From Saprospiraceae bacterium (GTDB lineage: Bacteria; Bacteroidota; Bacteroidia; Chitinophagales; Saprospiraceae), in NCBI GenBank assembly GCA_020631135.1, contig JAHDHU010000010.1:27553-60344 (forward strand): a stretch of 32,792 nt of DNA, written 5' to 3'. Every line of letters starts with the position of its first letter. Position 1 is the stretch's first letter. A program made the translations under genes and the position numbers. The notes below the pieces were generated by a model. The model worked only from the letters and a program-made list of their open reading frames with translations, did not search any database and was not told the origin of the DNA. Shown piece by piece: positions 1 through 7,952 of this stretch.

Positions 1-4
1 AATA

Positions 5-40
5 AAAAAAGCTCCGACGGAATGTCGGAGCTTTTTTTTT
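5..40 (-). terminator. Rho-independent terminator, usable on both strands
   Basis: A perfect 8-bp GC-rich stem (GCTCCGAC at 11-18 pairing with GTCGGAGC at 24-31) encloses a 5-nt loop. It is flanked by an A-run on the left and a run of nine T on the right, so it can act in both directions. On the minus strand it lies just past the stop codon of the coiled-coil protein gene and would end that transcript. On the plus strand it would end whatever gene lies left of the window. Confidence 0.93.
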
Positions 41-62
41 GAATGATAGATTATTTTAAAAT

Positions 63-1463
63 CTATTCTTCCTCCTCAGATAGAGGTTTTAGTTCTAATT
101 TTTCTTCGTCATTTTCCAATTGAGGAAGTTCTTCTTTTACCGCTTCGACTACTTCTTCTATTTTATCTTCTACCACTTCCTTTACTGCCTTTACAGTGTC
201 AACTACATCTTCCAATGCCTCTCCAGCAACCGTCGCAATGGCACCCAATAGACCATCCTTTGGCATCCCCTTGGAATCCGAAATCTCACTGGCTGCCTTT
301 TCGAGTTTCTCTTTTTTAGCAGGATCTAATTGTTCTTGCTTTTCTTGAATTTCTGCCTTCACTTTTTCTTTCATGTCTTTTTTCGCCTCTTCAATTTTTG
401 CTTTTTCCTCTCTTTTGGCCTCTCGTTTCTTCTCTTGCGCCATTTTGTTTTCCAGTTCTAGCTTCGTCTTCATCATATCAGCCAACTTGAGTTCTTTAGA
501 GGAAATTCTTTCATCAATCATCTTAACCTTGGCTTGCCTCAATTGAGTTTCGAGTTGACCATCTGATTGATTGATTCTTTTATCTTGGAAACTTTTATCA
601 TTTTTATCACGCTTTATGGATTTTTCCATTTTATCGATGGCAGACATTAAACCATTATATCTTCTTTGCAACCTTGAAGAAGCCGATTGTTCTCCACCTT
701 TATCTCCAAATCTCTTTTCCTTAACGACTTTAAATGCCTTGTCTAATCTATCCCAAACCTTTTTCCGATCTCCTTTGGTAAATTTCGTATCTCGAAATTC
801 AGATTGGACATTTTTTAATTCGTCAAATATTGGTTTTAAACCAAGACCCTTATCTATTTTACCTTCAATTACATCTAATTTGCCAAAAAAAGTTTCTACC
901 GCATTTGCTGAAAGTTTTTCAAATTCCGCATCCAGAGATTTTCTAAGTTTCTTTAATATTTCGAAAACCTCATCTGTTATTGACCGAAGGGTATTGGCAT
1001 GTTCACGATATAGATTCTTTTCTCTGACTTGACCTTGTACTTTGGACCAAAATACTTTCATTTCGTTCCATATCTCCTTATCATAATTCGTTAATTGCTC
1101 TACCTTGTCTTTTATGCTATCAACCTCAGATTTATACATCTGATACATCTTTGAAGACAAAACACTAAAATGCCATTCAGTTTTGGCTTGGTTGATTAGG
1201 TCTGTTCTTTTTACCCTTATACTTTCGGGAAGCAACTCTTCTGTAACCGATAAATCTTTTACGATTTCTTTATAACCTTCGGGAAAGCTTATTTCTTCAT
1301 TGTTTCTCCATTGGTTCATCATCTGCGTATAAAACGCTTCTGATGCTTGTTCCTCATTAAAAGTGCATATTCTTACCTTGTTTTCTTCGGTAAGTAATTC
1401 TAATCCTAATAATATTTTCTTTTCATTTTCGTCGGTTCCCCAAAGTACAATTCTATTTTTCAT
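63..1463 (-). CDS. Coiled-coil protein with DUF349-like segment
   Basis: This 466-residue protein is highly charged, predicted mostly helical, and has no signal peptide or membrane segment, so it is probably cytoplasmic. The middle (about residues 150-260) contains a helical segment with W, F and K/R spacing that resembles DUF349 domains, bacterial helical repeats of uncertain role; this match is by eye only. Residues about 300-390 are a Lys/Glu-rich coiled coil. The C-terminus (about 410-466) is an acidic amphipathic helix with repeated E-V-V/V-K patterns and ends in a run of Glu. The ATG at 1461-1463 is the first good start. Downstream is the strong hairpin at 11-31. It is 47 bp from asd on the same strand, so co-transcription is possible, but the functions do not obviously connect. 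No enzyme motif was recognised. It is a real gene because the ORF is long and amino-acid use is consistent; the function is unknown. Confidence 0.8.
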   Translation of the reverse strand: MKNRIVLWGTDENEKKILLGLELLTEENKVRICTFNEEQASEAFYTQMMNQWRNNEEISFPEGYKEIVKDLSVTEELLPESIRVKRTDLINQAKTEWHFSVLSSKMYQMYKSEVDSIKDKVEQLTNYDKEIWNEMKVFWSKVQGQVREKNLYREHANTLRSITDEVFEILKKLRKSLDAEFEKLSANAVETFFGKLDVIEGKIDKGLGLKPIFDELKNVQSEFRDTKFTKGDRKKVWDRLDKAFKVVKEKRFGDKGGEQSASSRLQRRYNGLMSAIDKMEKSIKRDKNDKSFQDKRINQSDGQLETQLRQAKVKMIDERISSKELKLADMMKTKLELENKMAQEKKREAKREEKAKIEEAKKDMKEKVKAEIQEKQEQLDPAKKEKLEKAASEISDSKGMPKDGLLGAIATVAGEALEDVVDTVKAVKEVVEDKIEEVVEAVKEELPQLENDEEKLELKPLSEEEE

Positions 1464-1510
1464 TAGTCACAGTAGTTTAAAATCTATAATACAGTAATAA
1501 ATAAATTCTT

Positions 1511-2524
1511 TTATACCAATACCTTCTTAGGCAGTAAGTTATTCTCATGCAAATACTGTGCTATCTGTACAGTATTGGTGGCTGCTCCTTTACGTAAGTT
1601 ATCCGAAACGATAAACATATTTAATCCATTTTCTAACGAATGATCTCTTCTCAATCTTCCTACAAATACATCATCTTTATCCTTAGCTTCTAAGGGAGTT
1701 GGATAGACATTTTTCTTTACATCATCCAATAGAGTTACTCCCTTGGCCAATGTTAATTCTTTTTTCAAATCTTCTAAATCAAAGGCTTCTTTAAATTGAA
1801 CGTTCACTGCCTCAGAATGTCCACCATTTACAGGTACTCGGACAGCAGTTGCCGTAATTTTTATCGATTGATCTTCTAATATTTTCCGTGTTTCATTGAC
1901 CAATTTGATTTCTTCAGTTGTATAATCATCAACAAAATCTCCGCAATGCGGTAGACAATTTTCAAATATTTGATGTGGATAAGCGCGCTCTTCCACGCGT
2001 AAACATTGACCATTCCTTTCAGATTCATATTGTCTCACTGCTTTAGCGCCAGTACCTGTGTAAGACTGATAGGTAGAAATTACCAATCGCTCAATTTTAT
2101 AATTTTTATGTAAGGGCGCTAGGGCTACGACCATCTGCATGGTTGAGCAATTTGGATTGGCTATAATTTTATCGGTAGATCTTAAAACATGACCGTTGAC
2201 CTCTGGCACTACCAAACATTTGTCCTTATCCATACGAAAAGCCGAAGAGTTGTCAATGACCACCGTTCCTTTTTCAGCAAATTTTGGAGCAAATTCCTTA
2301 CTCACCGAGCCACCAGCTGAAAAAAGGGCAACGTCACATTCCGCATTTATCGCATCATTCATAGATACTACTTCGTATTCTTTCTGATTAAAAACGACCT
2401 TTTTACCTACAGATCTGGACGAAGCAACGGGTACTATTTGCTCGATTGGAAGTTTACTTTCTTCCAGTACTCTTAACATGACTTGACCAACTAATCCGGT
2501 TACACCAACAATTGCAATTTTCAT
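1511..2524 (-). CDS. asd: Aspartate-semialdehyde dehydrogenase
   Basis: This enzyme reduces aspartyl phosphate to aspartate 4-semialdehyde with NADPH, the branch-point step towards lysine/diaminopimelate, threonine and methionine. The 337-residue length is normal for the family. The N-terminus carries the dinucleotide-binding GVTGLVG motif (residues 7-13). The catalytic Cys is C126 in NPNCST, and the acid-base His is H236 in NGGHSE, preceded by R229. SAGGSVS (about 69-75) and NSSAFR (about 92-97) are further family signatures. The ATG at 2522-2524 gives the expected N-terminus directly before the Rossmann motif. Upstream on the same strand is a TAnnTTTG box. The divergent neighbour is a secreted lamin-tail protein, and nothing nearby is related to lysine or threonine synthesis, so this asd is not in a pathway operon. 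Confidence 0.97.
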   Translation of the reverse strand: MKIAIVGVTGLVGQVMLRVLEESKLPIEQIVPVASSRSVGKKVVFNQKEYEVVSMNDAINAECDVALFSAGGSVSKEFAPKFAEKGTVVIDNSSAFRMDKDKCLVVPEVNGHVLRSTDKIIANPNCSTMQMVVALAPLHKNYKIERLVISTYQSYTGTGAKAVRQYESERNGQCLRVEERAYPHQIFENCLPHCGDFVDDYTTEEIKLVNETRKILEDQSIKITATAVRVPVNGGHSEAVNVQFKEAFDLEDLKKELTLAKGVTLLDDVKKNVYPTPLEAKDKDDVFVGRLRRDHSLENGLNMFIVSDNLRKGAATNTVQIAQYLHENNLLPKKVLV

Positions 2525-2544
2525 AAACTGATCCCTTTATTTTA

Positions 2545-2552
2545 CAAAAATA
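2545..2552 (-). promoter_or_regulatory. Possible Bacteroidota -7 promoter box for asd
   Basis: On the minus strand this reads TATTTTTG, an exact match to the Bacteroidota -7 consensus TAnnTTTG, about 20 nt upstream of the asd ATG. I could not find a clear TTG -33 element at the usual distance, so the call rests on one box only. Confidence 0.45.
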
Positions 2553-2624
2553 ACTAAGCTAAACTTAACGAGAAGTTTCTATAACAGAGTCCTTATTAAA
2601 CGTATAGTTTATTACATTTAATGT

Positions 2625-4409
2625 ATGAGGATTTTAGTCTTTTTATTCGTCATGTTTTCTACCGCAATGGTAGCCCAAATTTCCGATGATTTCTCTGATG
2701 GAAATTTGGACCAGAATCCTACCTGGTTAGGTGACCTTGCTAATTTTCAAGTAAATGCGAATGCTCAACTTCAATTAAATGCGCCAGATGAGGGAGAATC
2801 TTTTCTTTATACCAATGTAAATTTTGGAGACAGTACAGAATGGAACCTCTGGTTCGAAATGGATTTTAGCCCTTCAGGAAGTAATCAGCTACAAATCTAT
2901 TTGTATTTGGATAATGAGGATTTAAATGTGGCCAATGGATATTATCTTGAAATTGGGGAAACCGGTTCGAATGATGCGATTAATTTTTATGAGAAAGAAG
3001 GAGCAACCACTACTCTCCTCGGTTCAGCAAGCATGGGTGCCGTCGCTATTGAACCCGCGATTGCAAGAATATCTGTAAAATTTTCTAACGGAATTTGGAC
3101 TTTAAAAGCAGACTACTCCGGTGGCGATTTACTCTTGGATGAATTAATGCTGACTAACGATGATGTACCGATTTTGTCCTCAGGATATTTCGGATTTTAC
3201 TGTGATTATACTGTTGGGAGAAAGGATCTGTTTTTCTTCGATGATGTCGAAATAAAAATTCCAGAACAAGACCTTGTTCCTCCTTCGCTAATTACTGTGG
3301 ATTTAATTGAAAATGATGAGATAAAATTTACATACAACGAAATATTAAACGAACAAAGTTTAAGCTCATCTCAAATTACGCTTGGCTCTTTTGTTGGAAA
3401 TATAGTTTCTGTAGATATCGATCCAATTCAACCAAATGCTTTTACAGCTATCCTATCAGAGGAATTAAGCTCTGGAATTGTCTATCAAATCTGTACTCAG
3501 GGAATTGAAGATCTTGCCTCCAATCCTTCAGTTAATGAATGTCAAGATATTTTCACTACAGTAGATCCTGATATTGGTGATCTTTTTATCAATGAAATCT
3601 TATTTAATCCAAATGTAAATGCTACTGATTTTGTGGAGATTATAAATGTTTCGGATAAATTCATTTCTTTGGACAATGTTTTGATTGCCAATACAGCTAA
3701 AGATGAGTTTAAAGCAATTCAAAGTGGCATTTATATGCTACCGGATGAAATAATTGCTTTTACCAAAAATCCTGATGATCAGATTTCTATTTACAATCCT
3801 TCTGATCCAAATCAAATAATTACTCAAGAAATACCAAGTTTTAATGCTGATGAAGGAAATGTCAGCATTCAATTAGCGCTAAATAATGAGATCATTAGTC
3901 TGGATTCGTTTGATTACAGCGAAGACATGCATTTTGATCTCTTAGATACTGAAAAAGGTGTCAGCCTCGAAAAAATTATTCCATCATCAGAGTCCAATGC
4001 AGATAATGCTTGGCAGAGTGCAAGTGAACAGGTTCAATTTGCAACTCCTGGATATGAGAATTCAAATCGGCTTGCCTTAAATCCAAGTGAGGAGATGATA
4101 TCTTTTAGCGATAAAGTAATTTCACCGAATGGCGATGGTGATAAAGATGTATTAGGAATTAGGTTTTCTTTGGATAATCCAGGATATTTGGCCTCTGTCG
4201 AAATTTTTGATGATAGGGGGTTTCTTGTCCGCCAATTGTCTAATAATGTGTTACTTGGTCCCGAAAGTTTCGTCTATTGGGATGGGATAACTGATGAAGG
4301 GAGCATTGCGGAGATTGGAATCTATGTAGTTCTAGTAGAGCTTTTTGACCTTAATGGTTCAGTGGCTCAAACGAAAGAAACTGTTGTAGTTGCTGATTTT
4401 CTCGATTAA
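2625..4409 (+). CDS. Secreted lamin-tail-domain protein with FlgD-like C-terminal domain
   Basis: This 594-residue exported protein probably acts on the cell surface or outside the cell. Order of parts: signal peptide about 1-18 (hydrophobic core, cut near AMVAQ); a beta-rich LamG/concanavalin-like region about 20-212; a bacterial Ig-like domain about 217-313; a lamin-tail (LTD) domain about 319-480, starting at LFINEILFNPN with the family motif DFVEIIN; and a FlgD-like Ig domain about 495-592 with SPNGDGDKD and a WDG motif. This LamG/Ig/LTD/FlgD layout is common in Bacteroidota secreted proteins. LTD domains often accompany nucleases or phosphatases, and the next gene encodes an endonuclease/exonuclease/phosphatase-fold protein. 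The ATG at 2625 puts the signal peptide at the very N-terminus; an earlier ATG at 2621 is out of frame. Whether the tail acts as a T9SS sorting signal is uncertain. Confidence 0.88.
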   Translation: MRILVFLFVMFSTAMVAQISDDFSDGNLDQNPTWLGDLANFQVNANAQLQLNAPDEGESFLYTNVNFGDSTEWNLWFEMDFSPSGSNQLQIYLYLDNEDLNVANGYYLEIGETGSNDAINFYEKEGATTTLLGSASMGAVAIEPAIARISVKFSNGIWTLKADYSGGDLLLDELMLTNDDVPILSSGYFGFYCDYTVGRKDLFFFDDVEIKIPEQDLVPPSLITVDLIENDEIKFTYNEILNEQSLSSSQITLGSFVGNIVSVDIDPIQPNAFTAILSEELSSGIVYQICTQGIEDLASNPSVNECQDIFTTVDPDIGDLFINEILFNPNVNATDFVEIINVSDKFISLDNVLIANTAKDEFKAIQSGIYMLPDEIIAFTKNPDDQISIYNPSDPNQIITQEIPSFNADEGNVSIQLALNNEIISLDSFDYSEDMHFDLLDTEKGVSLEKIIPSSESNADNAWQSASEQVQFATPGYENSNRLALNPSEEMISFSDKVISPNGDGDKDVLGIRFSLDNPGYLASVEIFDDRGFLVRQLSNNVLLGPESFVYWDGITDEGSIAEIGIYVVLVELFDLNGSVAQTKETVVVADFLD

Positions 4410-4478
4410 AAGACAAAAAGCAAAGCCATCTTAACACTGATAAAAAATAACTTTTTCCAATTTGCCATTGCCTCTGCG

Positions 4479-5414
4479 ATGCTTTTTGTGACTTGTGGAT
4501 TTATCTTTACGCCTCATCTACCCTTTTCTGATCTACCCATTGTCCAAAAATCTGTTGAATATGCAGTCCATGGAATGATTGGGATTTTGGTCCTTTCCTT
4601 GATATTTTTTGCACTCGGTAGATACAATCTTATGATGGTTGGTATGGCCTGTGTTGGGATGCTTTGTGTATTTCTAAAAAACGAATCCAATAATCATTTG
4701 ATTCTCCCAGAAAATGATTTGGCACCTAAAATGACCATTGCACATTTTAATCTGTCCTATGTAAATGAATCTTATAATGATTTTATACAGCGGATAAAAG
4801 GGCTAAATGTGGACATTATTTCTTTTCAAGAACTGACTCCTGATTGGAGCAAAGTTTTACACAAGGATTTAAGCGCTGACTACGAAAATGTTCTCAAAAA
4901 CGTAAGGATTGATCCTTATGGTAAAGCCTTATTTGCGAAAAATTTATTCTTGGAAAAAGATGTAGTTGTGTTTAATGAGGTTCCACATCTAAAGGCAACC
5001 GTCAAAATTGGTGATAAAATTGTAAATCTATTGAGCACTTATATTTTACCGCCACTTAATGAAAGCAGTAAATCAGATGCGATGGAACAATTAGATATCA
5101 TATCCGAAATTGTAAAGAAATCACGTTTCCCTTCAATAGTTTTTGGAGATCTCAATATGGTTTATTGGTCTAACGAAATCAGGTCATTTAGAAAGGAATG
5201 TAAGCTGGAAAACTCGAGGAGAGGATTTACTCCACTTGGATTCAAAATACCTCATGATCATATATTTTTTACTCCAGAATTAGAATGTTCAAGATTTATT
5301 GAGATTAATGATGCCAACTCCAATCACCTTGGAATCTTAGGTACTTTTCAATTTAAAAACATACCCTCAGAAGAGGAGATTCGGGCGTCGATCGGTTATC
5401 TTGGAAGTAAATAA
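4479..5414 (+). CDS. Membrane-anchored endonuclease/exonuclease/phosphatase family protein
   Basis: The N-terminal part (about residues 1-66) has hydrophobic membrane segments, and the rest (about 84-295) is an EEP-fold phosphohydrolase domain. Visible metal and catalytic motifs are N91 (AHFN), E118 (FQEL), GDLN at 223-226, D260-H261 (PHDHIF) and SNH at 281-283 in place of the usual SDH. The segment that in related proteins normally carries a His (TH..PP) reads STYILPP here, with Y188 in that place. The family cleaves phosphodiesters in nucleic acids, lipids or inositol phosphates; the substrate is unknown. The ATG at 4479 is the first ATG, but it cuts into the first hydrophobic helix, and the same frame stays open back to the previous gene's stop, so the true start may be a non-ATG codon upstream. 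It probably shares a transcript with the lamin-tail gene and the acetyltransferase 15 bp downstream. Confidence 0.88.
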   Translation: MLFVTCGFIFTPHLPFSDLPIVQKSVEYAVHGMIGILVLSLIFFALGRYNLMMVGMACVGMLCVFLKNESNNHLILPENDLAPKMTIAHFNLSYVNESYNDFIQRIKGLNVDIISFQELTPDWSKVLHKDLSADYENVLKNVRIDPYGKALFAKNLFLEKDVVVFNEVPHLKATVKIGDKIVNLLSTYILPPLNESSKSDAMEQLDIISEIVKKSRFPSIVFGDLNMVYWSNEIRSFRKECKLENSRRGFTPLGFKIPHDHIFFTPELECSRFIEINDANSNHLGILGTFQFKNIPSEEEIRASIGYLGSK

Positions 5415-5429
5415 TCCTCCTTTTAAAAA

Positions 5430-5882
5430 ATGTCATCTGAACTCAATTTTGTTTTACTGCCATTCGGCGAATTATCAACCGAACAACTTTACGAAATAAT
5501 GGCACTGAGGCAAGAAGTATTTATTGTAGAACAAACCTGTCCTTATCAAGACGCAGATTTTAAAGATCAGAAATGTCTGCACTTAATGGGATATCACGCT
5601 GATGAATTGGTCGCTTACACGCGCCTAGTTCCTCCAGCAGTAAGTTATGAAGGCTACAGTTCAATCGGAAGAGTGGTAAGCAAATCTAAAATACGAGGTA
5701 CGGGTATTGGAAAAGTTTTAATGAAAGAATCAATAGAACAATGCCATAAACATTATCCGAATTATCGCATAAAAATTTCTGCCCAAGAGTATCTCAGAAA
5801 ATTTTATGAATCTTTTGGATTCAAATCCAATGGTGATTTTTATGATGAAGATGATATTCCACACATGGCGATGATCCTATGA
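5430..5882 (+). CDS. elaA: ElaA-type GNAT acetyltransferase
   Basis: This 150-residue protein transfers an acetyl group from acetyl-CoA to an unknown amine. The whole length fits the ElaA branch of GNAT: an early LRQEVFIVEQ stretch (about 26-35), the acetyl-CoA pyrophosphate-binding loop RGTGIG (89-94) after strand GRVV, then AQEYLRKFYESFGF (about 118-131) and the closing DIPHMAM. It starts 15 bp after the EEP gene and is probably its co-transcribed partner. No ribosome-binding sequence is visible, as is usual in Bacteroidota. The last codons lie inside a perfect three-copy 8-bp tandem repeat shared with the convergent gene's 3' end. Confidence 0.9.
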   Translation: MSSELNFVLLPFGELSTEQLYEIMALRQEVFIVEQTCPYQDADFKDQKCLHLMGYHADELVAYTRLVPPAVSYEGYSSIGRVVSKSKIRGTGIGKVLMKESIEQCHKHYPNYRIKISAQEYLRKFYESFGFKSNGDFYDEDDIPHMAMIL

Positions 5883-5894
5883 TCCTATGATCCT
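5871..5894. repeat. Perfect 8-bp tandem repeat, three copies, across two stop codons
   Basis: The unit ATGATCCT occurs three times without mismatch (5871-5878, 5879-5886, 5887-5894). It contains the TGA stop of the elaA-like gene (5880-5882) and the TAG stop of the convergent phosphohexomutase (5885-5887 on the minus strand). Because 8 is not a multiple of 3, a change in copy number would alter the C-terminus of the mutase. It probably arose by replication slippage. Confidence 0.95.
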
Positions 5895-7279
5895 AAAGTT
5901 TCATGCGTAGCAGACAGTATATCTCTACAAGCTTCTAGGTTTGGCGCCTGAGCATAAACCCTTAAAACAGGCTCGGTTCCACTTGGACGAATCATTACCC
6001 ACTCATCATCACTGAGGTAAAATTTGAATCCATCAATGTCTTCAGTCCTCAAAACCTTTCTATTTCCAATTTCTCCAACGCCACCAGATTTGCAACGCTC
6101 GATGATCGCCAATTTCTTTTTCTCAGCTATATGCAAATCATCACGGTCAAAAGCAAAAGAACCTGTTATTTTATAAATATCTGCTATTAACTCTTTGATG
6201 CTTTTACCCGTTTTGGCCATAAATTCCATGATTAATAATCCCATCCACACACCATCTCTTTCAGGTATATGACCTTTGACTGCCAAACCGCCAGATTCTT
6301 CTCCCCCAACAAGTACATCATCTTTAATCATGATTTCGGCGATGTACTTAAATCCGATTTTGGTTACTTCAATATCTAAACCGAAGTGTTCGGCTAATTT
6401 TTTCATTTTGTCAGTCACTGAGAAAGTAATGATTACTTTACCTTTCATTTGCTTATGCTCGGCCATATAGTAAAGCAACAAAAGCAAAAGATGATGACTA
6501 TCCACAAAGTTTCCATCTTCATCATACATTCCGATTCGATCGGCATCTCCATCATTTGCCAGACCTAAATTATAATCAGTGTTTTTTAAGGTTTCAGATA
6601 GCTCCCCCAAATTTCTGTGTATTGGTTCAGGAGGACAACCCTTAAAACTTGGGTTATAATCGCAATGCAACAATTTGGTCGCAGGTAAGAGTCTCTCTAC
6701 AATTCGCTGACCAGCACCATACATTGCGTCGTACACCAATTTGATATTCGATTTTTTAATTGCTTCTAAATCAAAATTCTCAGCACAATGGTCAAAATAC
6801 ATTTGCTCTAAATCCACTATTTCTAACAATCCATCATCTTTCATTTGTTGGATCGTAGGTAATCCATTTATTACACTATCTGGGATTAATTCTTCAACTT
6901 CTGCAATTTCCTTTGGTATGGTTGGACCTCCATAAGATGACTTTAATTTAAATCCATTATAACTCGGTGGATTATGACTGGCAGTTATGACAACTCCAAG
7001 ATCTGATTGAGTTTTTACGATCCCTAATGATACCATGGGAGTACTAACAAAGTCTTCAGCCAAAAAAACCTTGATATTGAATTTTCCAAAAACCATTGCA
7101 GCTGTTTCAGCAAATAGTTTTCCACCAAATCTAGCATCATGCCCAACCACCACTTTATTCAAATTTTTGGCTTTCATCCACTCAGCTGAAGCTTGGGAAA
7201 CTCTTTTTACATTATCCACTGTATAATCCTTGGCGATTATAGCTCTCCATCCATCTGTTCCGAATTTGATCTTTGTCAT
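5885..7279 (-). CDS. Phosphoglucomutase/phosphomannomutase family protein
   Basis: This is an alpha-D-phosphohexomutase that moves phosphate between C1 and C6 of a hexose (glucose or mannose). It feeds sugar-nucleotide and polysaccharide synthesis in the cytoplasm. The four family landmarks are intact in 464 residues: phosphoserine loop TASHNP with S101, Mg-binding loop DGDADR at 243-248, sugar-binding loop GGEESGG around 325-331, and phosphate-binding RPSGTEP at 431-437. The N-terminal FGTDGWR is also typical. The motifs do not settle glucose versus mannose specificity, so no symbol is given. The start is the ATG at 7277-7279. It faces a divergent gene across a 73-bp AT-rich gap and converges with the acetyltransferase with only 2 bp between stop codons. 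Confidence 0.96.
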   Translation of the reverse strand: MTKIKFGTDGWRAIIAKDYTVDNVKRVSQASAEWMKAKNLNKVVVGHDARFGGKLFAETAAMVFGKFNIKVFLAEDFVSTPMVSLGIVKTQSDLGVVITASHNPPSYNGFKLKSSYGGPTIPKEIAEVEELIPDSVINGLPTIQQMKDDGLLEIVDLEQMYFDHCAENFDLEAIKKSNIKLVYDAMYGAGQRIVERLLPATKLLHCDYNPSFKGCPPEPIHRNLGELSETLKNTDYNLGLANDGDADRIGMYDEDGNFVDSHHLLLLLLYYMAEHKQMKGKVIITFSVTDKMKKLAEHFGLDIEVTKIGFKYIAEIMIKDDVLVGGEESGGLAVKGHIPERDGVWMGLLIMEFMAKTGKSIKELIADIYKITGSFAFDRDDLHIAEKKKLAIIERCKSGGVGEIGNRKVLRTEDIDGFKFYLSDDEWVMIRPSGTEPVLRVYAQAPNLEACRDILSATHETLGS

Positions 7280-7352
7280 AGTAAATTCTTTATATTGTGT
7301 AATTTATATATTACAAAAAATTTTAATATATTAGTATCCTAAATTTAACATT

Positions 7353-7952
7353 GTGAAGGATCTCATAGCCCACAAAAGTACTGCAAATATTATCCCGATT
7401 ACACGAAAAATAGAAAATGAGCAACTAAGTATCATTGGTGCTGTTAATCGTGTTGTCAAATATTTCGAATTCGATTCTTTGGATCAAAAAAGGGAATTAT
7501 TGGCCAAAGTAATTTATACGCTCAATCTCATGGATATCAAAAAAGATGATATCGTGTTTGAACTCGGAACAAATAAAGGATTAAAGGCCGCTGTAATGGC
7601 GGAAATGGGTGCAAGGATTTTGACGGTTTCTGCTGACAAATTTAACAGTCTCAAGCAAATAAATTCGATCACTTTAGATAGCAAAGACAGAATTCAGATT
7701 TTGAGTATCGATCAAATTCAGCATATTACGAAATTGGCTCCTTTTGATAAAATTTTAGTTTCACCAGGAGTTTCAAATATACCTGCTGACCTTTATGGAC
7801 TGATTGCCCTAAACGGGAAACTCGTGATATCTGATAATGAAGATCAACCCTGCTTTCTCCAAATTACCAGAACTGCAGACGATAAATTTGATGTGAAAAG
7901 AAAAAGCGGTCTCAATAACAAGACCGCTAGCTATGAAGTTTTTGATCTTTAA
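7353..7952 (+). CDS. Degenerate PCMT-like SAM-binding protein
   Basis: This 199-residue protein resembles the core of protein-L-isoaspartate O-methyltransferases, which repair damaged aspartates using S-adenosylmethionine. Seen in the sequence: motif I ELGTNKG (residues 70-76) followed by AAVMAEMGARILTV, and a later PFDKILVSPG...ADLYGLIALNGKLVI segment that matches the PCMT motif II/III region. The N-terminal substrate loop typical of active enzymes (S-P-Y/H after G-Q-T) is not visible, and the usual glycine-rich GxGSGY is replaced by GTNKGL. It may therefore be a non-catalytic or re-purposed family member. The start is a GTG at 7353; no ATG lies upstream in frame. Its last codons contain a hairpin that acts as a terminator for the opposite gene, and its stop overlaps that gene's stop. 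Confidence 0.75.
   Translation: MKDLIAHKSTANIIPITRKIENEQLSIIGAVNRVVKYFEFDSLDQKRELLAKVIYTLNLMDIKKDDIVFELGTNKGLKAAVMAEMGARILTVSADKFNSLKQINSITLDSKDRIQILSIDQIQHITKLAPFDKILVSPGVSNIPADLYGLIALNGKLVISDNEDQPCFLQITRTADDKFDVKRKSGLNNKTASYEVFDL
7897..7928 (-). terminator. Rho-independent terminator embedded in the opposite gene
   Basis: AGCGGTCT (7905-7912) and AGACCGCT (7921-7928) form a perfect 8-bp stem with an 8-nt loop. Read on the minus strand the stem is followed by TTTTTCTTTTC, the classic terminator form. It lies 21 bp beyond the stop of the minus-strand lipoprotein gene, inside the coding sequence of the plus-strand PCMT-like gene, about seven codons before that gene ends. On the plus strand it has no T-run after it. 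Confidence 0.85.

Noticed and set aside
571-1032. 153-codon plus-strand ORF opposite the coiled-coil gene
   Set aside because: It lies wholly antisense to a longer, compositionally sensible gene, starts without a promoter, and its protein has no recognisable domain; it is a shadow frame.
7280-7352. AT-rich near-palindromic gap between the mutase and PCMT-like genes as an operator
   Set aside because: It is an ordinary 73-bp divergent promoter gap; low-complexity A/T makes chance symmetry likely.
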